A stretch of 64,000 nucleotides of DNA, from positions 56,054,739-56,118,738 of the forward strand of contig NC_133903.1 of NCBI RefSeq assembly GCF_964199755.1. Reading direction: 5' to 3'. A program made the translations under genes and the position numbers. The notes below the pieces were generated by a model that was not told where the DNA came from, did no database searches, and saw only the letters and a list, made by a program, of their open reading frames with translations. Positions within the stretch are counted from its first letter, which is position 1; each line of letters opens with the position of its first letter. The stretch is from Larus michahellis (lineage: Eukaryota > Chordata > Aves > Charadriiformes > Laridae). Shown here piece after piece: positions 47,801-59,800 of the stretch.

Positions 47801-50800
47801 AACCGCAAGTCCAGGGTTACAGCGTGCTTTAATGACCTGCCGTAAGCGCAGCAATCGGTGCGCCATCCTTTTATCACACCTCCATGCAGAACACAGAAAC
47901 CGTGGCGAAAACTGCAGCTGTAAGCGAATATTCGGAATATTTTTGTGAAATAAGCCAGACATTCAGGCCAAGCTCTCAGAGCTTTTTAACTTCGACAGAT
48001 CTTTGTGTGATTTAAAAGCCAGTATTTCTGAATTAGGAGATATTGTTACTTCTACAGAGAAGACAAATGTTTCTTGCTTTGATGCAACTCATTCTAGCCA
48101 TAAATACATGTTTTCATCACTGACTGATTATGATTTTAAATACTTGGCATGCTAACTCGAGTATCCCCTCTGCCAAAGTTACAGCTTTGAGGAGCAAAGA
48201 GACAATTACTATATATATTCCTTGTCGGGAACTGCACACCAAACAAACGTCGGCACTTGGCTTGCGTTACTTGCTTGGCTCCCGTCCCATTAAATTCAAG
48301 TGAGTGTTGAACCAAGCTGGGGGGGGGGGGGGGACCAACTAAAAACGCTTTGTGAAACTGCAGCCAAGTCAACTAACAGCATTACAAAGTGCTATGCAAA
48401 ACAAAGCTCGCATCGAGGGATTTCAGCTAAAACGCGGTGCCAAGCAGGCTGCTCTCAGCCCGTCTGCCTGTGGGCTGGCGGATGGTTCAGCTTTATGGAT
48501 TAAGTGATATATGTCAGCCTGGAAGTAATTAAATCGCCGTTTGTGCCTCATGCAGTGGGTGAGCCTCAGCCCCCGGCCCAGCCTGGGCACTGCGATGAGG
48601 AGTGCGGTACCATCTGGGGGGGGTCGCAGGGCAGCCCAGAGCAGGGCTGGTATCCAGAGGGGTTTGCAGAAGCTGTGTGGGAACGTGGCTCTCCGGGAGC
48701 CAGATCCCACAGGAGCCAGCTCGGGATGCCCAGGAAGGTGCCCTGGGACCATGAGCAGGCATCGGGCAGAGCCCCCCCCACCACCAAGGGGTTTGACCCC
48801 TGCCATGCTAGATGCCCAAAGGCATCGGCATGAGGCCAGCAGAGCTGCAGGCACCATCAATGGATGCTTCTAACCCTCCCCACTTAAGAGGGAAAACTTC
48901 CCCCCCAGACAAGTTTCCAGAGAAGATGATTCACAGCAAACCCTTTCGGGGCGACAGCCGTGATCTCCCGGGGGAAGCGGGAAGGAGGTGACTGTCACCA
49001 GAGCCCTCCTCACTCTGCTGGGACAAACCTTCATTAAATCTTCCTTAAAAACCCAGGCAAGCGCAGACATGAAAATAAAACCAGAGTCTGAGCAGCCTCT
49101 CTTTGCAGTTCACTGGTTTTCACACTAGTTTGGGGACTGAAGACAGTTTAGCCTCTTTGAAGGTTGGCTTCCTCAGCAGATATGCCATAGATGCATTTGC
49201 CTTAAAGGTATGTGGTGACCGGCTTGCACTGCCAGCCCATATGCTGGGGAAGGGGGAAGCCACCCGCTCCATCTCCTCCAGAAGAGGCCTTGGAGGTGCC
49301 TGGCTCACTGCAAAAGTCCCAAGGTTATCCCAGATGACATGGGTCCCAGCAGACCCTGCCAAGGAAGAAAGGCTCCTTGTAATGGTTTTAGCCAGCGAGC
49401 GCCCCGGAGAGGCTGCTGCCTTCAGCAGCGTGGTCACCACAACCCAGGGAGGGCTTCCGAGGAGCCTCCAAAGCCATTTCAGCTCTGTCTGACAGGCTGA
49501 AGCCAACTCTTGCATGTAATTTCCCATGAGACTTGTCTCCCGGTTCATACTGAAAGTACCACATAGCCAACGGCACAAGCATCATACCACCGTATTCGCC
49601 TCAAACATGGATTTTCTCAAGCTGCATCCCCAAGAAACAGCAGCGTTTAAAAGCAAGAGAGACATTTAGTGTGGGAGGGATGGACAGAAGTTGAATTGCA
49701 TTCAGTTTGGAATGATCCAAGACTACTCAGACTTGTGTTGAACTGGCAGCAGCGTTTCACTTGAAGATGACAGTGTTATAGAATAACTCCAAATAAGAGA
49801 CTTTGAAGGAGACATCTCAGCATACCTGGTATCTACAGGCCAGAGAGATCAAAGATCTTATGACCCGATTCAGCAAAAGCTGCCATGAGTTGGTTTCTCA
49901 GCACTGGTGACCATCTCCATTGCCAAGACAGAGAGAATTTCTCTCCTACATCTGAGCCGGAATTGAAATTCCTTCCCTTTGCATGGACTAAACCAGAGTA
50001 CAAGTGGAGGCAAACACCCGAAGTGATCCATCGCACGGTGGGACACCCCGAGCCATCCAATGCTGCTCCTGCCCCCCTACATTCTCCATAGTAGAACCCT
50101 ACAGCGTTTGCTGCAGAAACCGAGCACCCTGCCCCAAATATGCAGCAAACTGGTAAATGGCAGGTACTCTGAAGAGACGGGGATCCAGCCTGTCCGTCAC
50201 TGCTGTCGTGCTCTCTGGAGCCCCTGGGTTAGATCCTGGTTACCACCACGCTCCCACGTCTGGCTTCCAGAAATCCTCAGCAGGGAAAGTTTTAATTCAG
50301 TTGAAGAAGAGCACAACACTGCGGCCAACTAAATGAAACAAATGGAGTATTTTATGGCACAGGGGAGTTGGCAAGTTTTAGTTGAGATTTAACCCTCCTA
50401 GTTTGGTTACTTGAAAAGTAAACACCCATTTCCCCCAGTCAATACAATCATAATTAATCAATCACAGCATCCCAACCTTGACTTTGTTAGCATGATTTTT
50501 CAAACAAAAGCTAGAGCTTCATATTACAGAATTACGCTCCCCTGGTCAGCATATTGAAAGTGAACCTGTTGAAAGGGAAGAGCGCAGTTCAACGCCGAGG
50601 AACCAGGGATGGAACCTGGGGAGGTCTCTCGTCCAACCTCTGCCGGGAGGGCAGAGCAGGAGGTCCTGAAGCTGGTTACTGCTCCTGGGATGCTGATGTG
50701 CTGCTCTTGCTGTCCCCTCATCCCCATTTTCGTCACTCCGCATACAGACTAAATATTAAGCTACTGTATAGCAGTCAAAGTTGAGTTCACACGCCGTAGA

Positions 50801-53800
50801 GTTTACCGCCATCCGGATCCTCATGTGCACACACCAGTCCTAACGAGTACATATTCCATTTCTTCAGATTTATAGTCGCCACTTACTTCACTCTCTTCTC
50901 TTCAACTTTGCCCTATAACAAATCGCCACGTTTCATTCCTCAAGATGGTTTTTAATGCTGTTTCCACAAGCCGGAAGATCAGACTGACAAAGTCTGACCG
51001 TTCTGTGAAATCCCGCCCTGGACGGGGAGAGGCAGCGGGAGACCCCGCTCTCGCCCACAAGGGTGAAGCCTCCCCAGGCCACACGGCAATGGCATTTGCA
51101 GTCTGCATCACAGTTCACTTCTCGACTCGGAGAAGTCTGGTTTTCCCCGGAGCTCCCAGTTCTCCTGCGTGTGGTGTCCCAGGTCTTTGCTCTTCCCTCG
51201 CCCCCACTGACGTTCCTGCTCTTCTCCACCCAGCTGACTCCCCCATTTCCAGCTGATGCTCGGCTGCCCCTACAGAAAACTTGGGGCCCAAAGCTGGGTT
51301 GATGTAAAAGAGAGTAAAAAATAGTAGAGGAAGGGGGTCCTTTGGTGGCCATGAGCTTAAAGCGTGGGAAAAGTGACATTTCAACTTCAAATTTCTAAGA
51401 TAAAAAATGCCAAAGTTAAAACCGTTAGGTCTTCAAGGACAGAAGAAAAGAAAGCCTACTTCTTCCGAATGTCTGTCAATCTTTAACAAATACTTTTTCA
51501 CACCTTTGTGCCACAAGCAAAACTTGTTCCTACTTATCTCTTGAGCTTGCCTCTCCTGCAAGGCACGGTGGTGATGGCACGTAGGGATGGGCGAGGGCAA
51601 GTGGAACAGAGGAAACTCATTTAGACAAACCCCGGCACCATTCGGAGCCTGCTGGACTTGCCCTGAAAGCCGTTAGCAAATAGAACTGAGCAGCTGCAGA
51701 ACTCTTTTTAATTATTATTTTAATTCTCAAAGCCCCGGTTCAAGGCTTGAGAACTTTAACGTCTCTGTAGTACCGCAATAAGCGGCTTTCCTTTAGTTTC
51801 AGCTATACTGCGCCCTTGAAACAATCTATTACCGTGTAAGCATTCATCTGCCCTTTTCGGAGAAAAAAAAAGCAGAAAACAAGATCTCACCTGTAAAGCA
51901 ACTCATCTTGGGAACTATTCCTCAGAGAAACAAAGAAACACTGTTTCTCTGTATTTAGACTTAAATCTTTAGGTTTGCTCTAAGTGAGCAAACTTTAGAA
52001 AACTAAAAATTAACTCTAAGTGAGCTCAATTTTTCAATAGTTTCATTTTACAACATTACATATGCCTAGATTTGCCTAAGAGCCACCATGACTCAGTTTA
52101 TTAATTTCAATAAATTAAGTAGATCGTTAAAGAGCTCCTGGGATAAACCCTGAAATAATTCCTTCTTTCTTCCCTCCACACTCCTGCAAACAGGGCATTC
52201 AGCCCAGTTACGAGAATAACACCATCCCCTCGCTGCTCCCACACGAACGCTTACCTCTACGGTATATATTTTGTACCTTCTCATCTAGAACACCTACAGC
52301 ATTTCAAATTAACTACTGACCCTTGCTCTTGCACTATAAACAAGCCCTTTAGAAAATCTCAATTGCATTGTGTCTACATTGATTAAAGCTTGAGTCCTAC
52401 TGACCTCATGCGGTGTTAACTTCTCCCAGGCACCAGTAGCATTCTGCTTTTCTACTCAATTACCCCCTTCTGTGCCGAGCCATCACTACCCAACGAGCAC
52501 ACACAATGGCCTTCTGCTTCATTACACTAACCAACAGCCGGATAGGAATAAACAAGCTAATTTATCATCAGACAGACCCAGCTTTTCCAACTGGAACACT
52601 GAGAACCCGAATAACACCATATATACTTACCATTTATAAATATATATTTATTGCAGTATGAAAGTTTTCTTTCCTACCTCCCTCTTTCCTGACCTTGATG
52701 CTACCAGCTCAATACATTAATGAGAGTGACCACTAACGCAGTCTTTAAATTACTATTTTTTTTTATTACTAGTTACTATTTCGCAAGCTACTTGAAAGCC
52801 TTTGTCGGAACACCTCGGCGGCTTTTATATGCAGAATGGCTGTACATTGAAATCATCTAATTCATCTTTTAAAAAAGAAACAAACAAAAAAAATAAAACA
52901 AAAACAAGAAAACCCCAATACCAACTAGAAGCCCGCTCCCCTTAGGGAAGTTATTTCTTTTTTATCATCTGATTTCAAGCTTTATCAAGCCCATAGTCCT
53001 TTGAAGCCCCAAGAGGCCATTTCCATCCTTATTCACCATGTGTGCTGCCAGACACACCACTGCAGCTGAACGCCTGTAGTTCTCTCGTCTCCAACAGATT
53101 TTTCAATCCTACAGGTTTTTCTGTCTCTCTGGTTTCAGAGCATGAAAATTAACCTGTCCAAAGTCCAGTTCGGGAGCTTCCTGACCCACGCTCATCTTCT
53201 GTGTCCAGGTCTCCTGCTTTGGATGTGGAGAACAAGCCAGGGTTGGGCATGTATCTCCTCCAGTGACCACCTTGGCTTGAGCAGCACTGGTTTTCCCACC
53301 ACCTTTGGCGGGCGACAGGAGTCCTGACCCAGTTCAGTGTATGGCTGGATGGAAGATGATATTTGGTGGCACAGACGGCAGCCCAGACCTCTGCCAAACT
53401 CAAACCTACCGTCTTAGACTGGGGTGGGACACAAGCTGCCAGGACGTGGAGGTCCCTAACCAAGCACTATGGCCAGCAGAACCATCTTACTGGGGTTTTG
53501 AGGAACCAAAAGGCCATGGAACACCGCCTCTTTAGGTATTTTCTTTCTCTTTAGGGAATTTTCTGCAATAAGGCGATTTTCAAAGAGCCACAGGAGCAGC
53601 TCTGCCAAGAACCTTCAAACCTGCAGGTGCCGTCGGGATCCCACTGCGAGTCCAAGCGCCCACAAGGCTGCTGCCACCCAGCACCAAGCAAAGAGCTTCT
53701 GGGGAGCAGTCCTGCTCTCACAGATAAGGGATCATTCCCTCAGCCCCAGGCAAGTCACAGAGCAAGAAATCCTTGAGGCAGTAGAGTATAAGTAGATTTG

Positions 53801-56800
53801 CTAAAGAACGGAATCAATATTCATATGCAAGAGCAGCAACAAATGCAAACGAAGCAAGGACTAGCAGTACGAGTTCCACAAAGGCAGAAATATATATTCA
53901 AAAATAGTTCCTTTGAAAAAAGAAGACAAAAAGAAGGTAGAACTGATTTACTAATTGCCACAGACAGTTTGATCTCCTTCCAAGGCGTCCTTTGTCCGGT
54001 CTCGCCTCCGATGAGGTGCGTTTCCTGCTACGCCCAGCCAAGATATTAAATCCCTGCAAAGAGAGGTCTGAAATAGCAGCATGACCCGACCGTATCCAGC
54101 AGCTTCTCTCCTGAGCGACAGCCTGAAACTCTCCCAGTCCTGCCCACCCCAGATAACAACATACCTTGAAACCACCAGCGCTCAGATATGTAAAGAATTC
54201 CATCTGCATTTGAAGAGGAGGGCTCAGCCGGCCGGAGCAGCCACCTCGCCCCCTTCAAAGGCTTCCCCAGGCTATCGGAGAGTTATAACTCGACTTCAAA
54301 GACCATAAATGATATTTACTAACGAAAAAGACTTCCTGTTCAATGGTTATCCCTTGCAAAGCGCCGAGAGGCAGCAGAAGCACCGCTTGGGAAGTGTTCG
54401 GGTCACGTTTAAAACCCAGCCTGTTTGGGTCGTAGCAACGTGAGAGAAGAGAAACAGTAAGAGGAACATCCTCTCTACATAAACTTTGAGTTTCTAGAGG
54501 CACGGAGTTTCCCTGATGCAACTCTCCCGAGTTAACTGTGCTTTGGAGGTGATGCAACTGCGAGAAGAGCAAAAAAAAACGCCAACGCCTGGGAGGATTT
54601 ACAGCCCGGCTGCCCACTCCTCCGGCCCCCGGCACGGACTTTCTGCCTGGGAACTCTCCATTTCTGGCACATTTGCCCATTCAGCTACAGTTACAGCTCT
54701 TAAAAAGAAGAATTGAGCAGACCTAAACTAAACAGACATGACCTTTCATGTCTGCTTTTTCATCGGCTCCCAGCGCTTCTGCCAAGGCTGCAGCGCTGCA
54801 GGAATGTGGCTTATACAGAGGAGTCTATTGGCATTCACGGCCACGGCACCGCACCGACCCACCCGGCACAGCTCGCCCATCTTCTGGAGAGGCCAGCCAT
54901 GAAAGAAAGTCAGGCACATAAAAATGGTCTTTGTCCTGGAGCCCACAGCCACCCTTCCCTAGCAGGCTGCGTCCCCCTACCTCAGAAATCAGAGCGTCTC
55001 TCCTTGTCAAAGAGATCAGCTGGGCCCTAAGAAGGTAATGAAATCCGAGGAAAGAAAATTAAATCCTGGAAACTCACTGCTCAGGAGCCAAATCGGACAT
55101 TTAGATAATGAACTGGAATTGTTGATAGCTGCTCAGCCATTTATACACATGACTCATTATCTCTCTGGGCGAGACACACAAGTAAGAGTTTTATTTGCTC
55201 CAGTCAAAACAATTCTGGGTTTTTTCAGCCTTAAGCCGAGGCAGGGGAGCAGTGAACCTGCACCTTCTGAACTGCAGCCCCCTCATCCCAGAAGACTCGT
55301 GCGCTAAATAAAACCCTCCACTTTTCCAATCAGTTAAATTTGTAAAGTGTACGGTTGGGCACCGGACTTTCAGTCCTTAACTGTGTGTATGCCTGTCCTG
55401 GACTTTGTCTTCACTCCAGAGAGCTCCCACTGCAGTCAGTCAGCGCATTTGAAACCAAGATAATCTGCGACTTAGGACAGGGTGTCCTTGCAGTCCTTGA
55501 AGTAACTCACAAAGTTAGTGAAAAGCTGTCTTTTCAGTAACTTGTCTGAAGGAACAAAAATATTGCTGCACGGAGCTCTGTTGTCCAATTTCCCCCCGTC
55601 CCTCCATCTTGGCAGCTTTGCTCTTCACTCCAGTGTCCCACGGTCCTGCCAGACCAGGGGCAAGATGCACAGCGATGCATGACCAAAGCGATGGAGAGAG
55701 GAAGCCCCAGGGGAGGTGGGGTAGTGCCTTGACCCCAGGTCCTTAGAACAGACCAGCCATTTCAGTGAAGAACAAGCTAGAGAGCACGCCAGAGCTTGTA
55801 CATCTGCCCAGCTTCTGCGGCGGTCAGGCAGCAGCACAAAGCCCACCGAGGTGCAGAAGCCCCTGCCCGGGCACCAGCAGCACGTAGGAGGTTCAGTGAT
55901 CTCAAGTACTCAACGGGAGCCACAGAGCTATGGGACATTATGAGAAGTGCCCCACACTTTGGGACTCGATTAACACTGAATTTCCTGCTGTCTCCACAAA
56001 CTCTAGACAGGTTTGAGCAGTAAAGTCCTGTTTTCTTTCTTAAATACTGTGTATATAAATGAATTCCAGATGCAAGGGAAATTACAAAGAGGGACACCAT
56101 CAACAGCTTCCCACAAGGTATACAAAGGAAGATAATTTGTAATCAAAAGCTTTGGTTTAAAGAAGACCAAGAAGCCTTAAGCCCACACTAGAGTCAAGTC
56201 AGATTTCCGTACACCCAAAATGCTACCACCTGGCCAGCGGTCAGAAGGAGAGGACACAAGGCCACCTTCATCCTTGGAGCAGCAGTTGTGGCGTGACCTC
56301 CGTTGGAATGCTCTGGTCAAAACTCCCAGGAACGAGCACGGATGCTGCAGCTGGTCCAGCTGTGGGCAGGTTTGTCCTCAGGCCAAGCCCAAGGCTGTCA
56401 CCTGGCTCCACGTGCTGCTCAGCACAACTGGCCGAGCCCAGTGGCACCCCGGAGACAGCTGGGATGCCAGGAATTTGGCCAAACCCATGGCGTGTATGGA
56501 AAAGGCAGAGCGTACATACACACAGCACGCGAGGGCTCCTGGGAACACCAGCAGGACCGTAAATCAGCGTTAGCCTAATTTCTCACCAACGTCAATGCTG
56601 CCTTGAATGATAACAGAAAACATTCCTGTTTGATCCCATCCTCCTATACTACGTGTACGCTATCACTCATAGCGGGGTAGTGAAAAGGGGGTTTTATTAT
56701 GACTAATTATACCGATCCTGTTTTATCGGGTCCTGATACATCCTAACAGAACACATAACACAATCCAGAAGCGTAACCTTTAAACAAAATGTTTAGCAGG

Positions 56801-59800
56801 GAACAGAGCAGACACCAGGAATCCTGCAGGGCTTGAAAACAGGCCGGTTGGAGGCAGCGACAGCCCCAGTTGCCTGGAGCCAAAGGAACAGCTCAATAAA
56901 ATTCTCTATTCAGGTGTTTTCTCACTCCCTAGCTTTGCAAAGCTCCCTTAGATCACCACAGGAGCTTCACCCCAGCACGGGAATCCCTCCCATACGTGTA
57001 CATCTCGTGCTTTGTCAACATACAGTTCTAAACAAAATCCACCTGAGAGCTGATAAGAGCTGTTGGAAATTTGCAAACTGTATTAAAACGCAGTTTACTG
57101 TTCAAAAACTAGCTACGGACCCACCACAGGCAGAAACCCCCGGTTTCAGAACAATGAAGCTTTGTCGCCGTTGTCGTATCAGGTACCAATGCGTCGCATT
57201 CGCGTATTTTGGACTTGCACAAGTAATCTGTTAAAATAGAGCACTTAGTCATTGTTTTGAAATATGACCTAACTGACTGCTAGAGGAAAGGCTGGTTTAG
57301 CTTTGAAGCCCTGTTCCAGTTGTGTACATATTTTGGTTTGTCTAGACCTGAATAAACTAAAATAACTAGATTCTCGGTGTCTGTTCGGTGCGCTGGACCA
57401 AACCAGCCCGGGAACGCTATTTCTGTGACCCCTCCGCTCCCACCCCACCTCGTGTCACCCCTCGCTGACGAGCAGCAGCCCCGTGTCACCGCTGCAGAGC
57501 GAGTTTGAGCACCCATAGCACGGCTTCGCTGCCCGCCCGCCGTCGCCAGGCACGCCGCAGAAGAACGCTGGCCACCCACCCATTTCCAGGGGCGCGGGGA
57601 CCCCAACGGCGAGGCATGGTCCAAGGTGGAACTCTTCCTGGGAAGAGTTTTATGCAGAGCCCTGGGCTGCAATGCCCTGCTCATGTGTCACTGCGGCAGA
57701 TGTTGGGGACCACGCCAGTTCACACATAAGAACTCACAGCTGTTCCACAGGCACCGTACACACTTGGGCTCCCAGCAGGGGTGGCTGGGAGCTGCTGGAG
57801 CCCTGCAGCCACTAAGTGAAGGGGGGGAAAAGCCTCTTAACTCCTCGAATGCATCAGAAGTGGTAAATGCTGCAGTGGAAAAGCCAGTTTGGGTGATTGA
57901 TTAGCACAGCTTTATCTCCTCAAAGATCAGAAGCGGGGTTTTCCCCCGCAATTAGAGAAGTTTAGCCCACAAAACCCCCCCTAGGCCTCTCCCGCAGATA
58001 GAAAATGAACTTACTGCAGCAGTACAAAGTTATCCTAAGCAAGATGTTGAGATCCAGACCCGAATCGCCTTCTCCCTTGGCAGAAGAGCTGCTCGGCCAC
58101 AGTGGGTCCTGCCCATCAGGTCCCCAGCCCAGCACCAGGTGACAACCCCCACCCAGGGCCAGACACCACCCCTGTGGGACAGGGACCCACCGTGGGTGCC
58201 CGGCGGCAGCAGCCGGTAAGACAGAGAAGAGGCAAGATGGAAGACGGGATTAACAGTACCTGAATTCTTTCGTCTCCAAATCCCTACCAACCTGAACAAA
58301 AATATTTCTGCTTATTGCTTAAAGTGAAACAGGAATATGTCTGTTGATCACACCTGCCCCCAGATGACAACAGGAACAGGGCCTGCTTATCAACACCATC
58401 CTTTTGTACAAGCAACTTACTTTTTTAAACTCAGAAGCAAGAAGCTACTAGGAGGAAAAAAAAAAAAAAATCAGTTTTAAGATGAACACCGAGTCTGGCT
58501 TCTCTATACAACACAGGCCAGGACATTTTGTCTAATGAATCAGTGTCGGGTTCAGTAACCTGCTCTTGAACCAGCCCTTTAAAAAAAATAAAGAAGGAAG
58601 GAAGGAAGGAAGGAAAAAAAAAAGTCAATCCTAATAATATTCAGTGTTTGTTCAGGCCCACGAGACCAGAAAAACTGTGTTTTAATTCAGCGTTTGCCAC
58701 TGAGTCCTTTGCGATTAAGCAAAGACAAGGAACCGAAGCAAGAGAGTGAGAGTAACTGAAGTTTTTGAAAAATGACGTTTAGTAGAATTCCTATGGCTCC
58801 TAAGAGCAGACAATACAAACGCAAAGCCCTAATGCGCATCAGGAACCGTGAATCTGCTTTCTGAGGACCGTTTTTAGGTATTTCTTCAGTACCTCCCAAA
58901 TAAAGCCCACGGCGAGAGCCGTCCAACTTTATTCTCCCAAAGAAAACCCGCAACACGTTGTCCCGACGCCCTTTCCCGGGAACGCGAGCTCAGTTATCCA
59001 CAGGCGTTACCGACAATCCCGCCCCGGGCCCCGAGGACGAGCCTGCCCCAGAGGAAGGGGGTGATGCCCGGGCTCCCGGGGGGCGGGTTTGGGTCGGGGG
59101 CGGCTCCGCGGGACCCCGCGGCCATCCTTACGGGGAGCGGCGCCTCACCCGGCTGCTTTCTAGTAAAAAAAATTAAAAATAACCAAACCAACATAAAACA
59201 ATTCCCAGGACTGCCCCAAACCCTGCTCTCCTCCATCTTTCTCCTTCCATCCCCTCACCCCGGGGGGCGGAGGGGTGGCCGAGCCCGGCTGCTGCCGGGG
59301 GGGTGGGAGGTTACATCCCACCCCGAGGGGTTTGTAACGCTCCCTGCCACATAATTAAGAAATAAAACACAATCGGGACTTTAAAAGTTTCCGGCGAGGA
59401 GGTTGGAGTGCGGAAAGTCGCGCTGAGCCGCCGGCGGGGGGGGCTGGATGCCACCCCAAAGGCTTTCAATGGGGGGGAGGAGGGGACGCGGCCGGCCCCC
59501 GTGGCCGGGCAGGGGGACAAGGACCACGGTGGGGTGGGGGGTAAAGGCCCCCCTTAGCAGCCCCCCGGGTTTTCCGTGAGCGGAAACAAACCCCCGCGCT
59601 GTTTCCAGAGGCGATGGGGGGGTCCCCGGGAGAAGCGACCCCGGACAAAAGCGGGAGTGGGGTAAGGGGGGGCCGGGTGCCACCCAAACGCGTCCCAGAC
59701 ACCATTAAAGCAGCCCCGTCCTCGCCCGGAGCAGCACCCATTAATTACCCTTTAAAAAATATTTTTAATTTTTTTTTTTTTTAAATTTTTTTGCGATCAT

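Noticed and set aside
53140-53560. Possible exon or pseudogene in WLS intron 1
   Set aside because: Short open frames on both strands with no recognisable family and no convincing splice sites.
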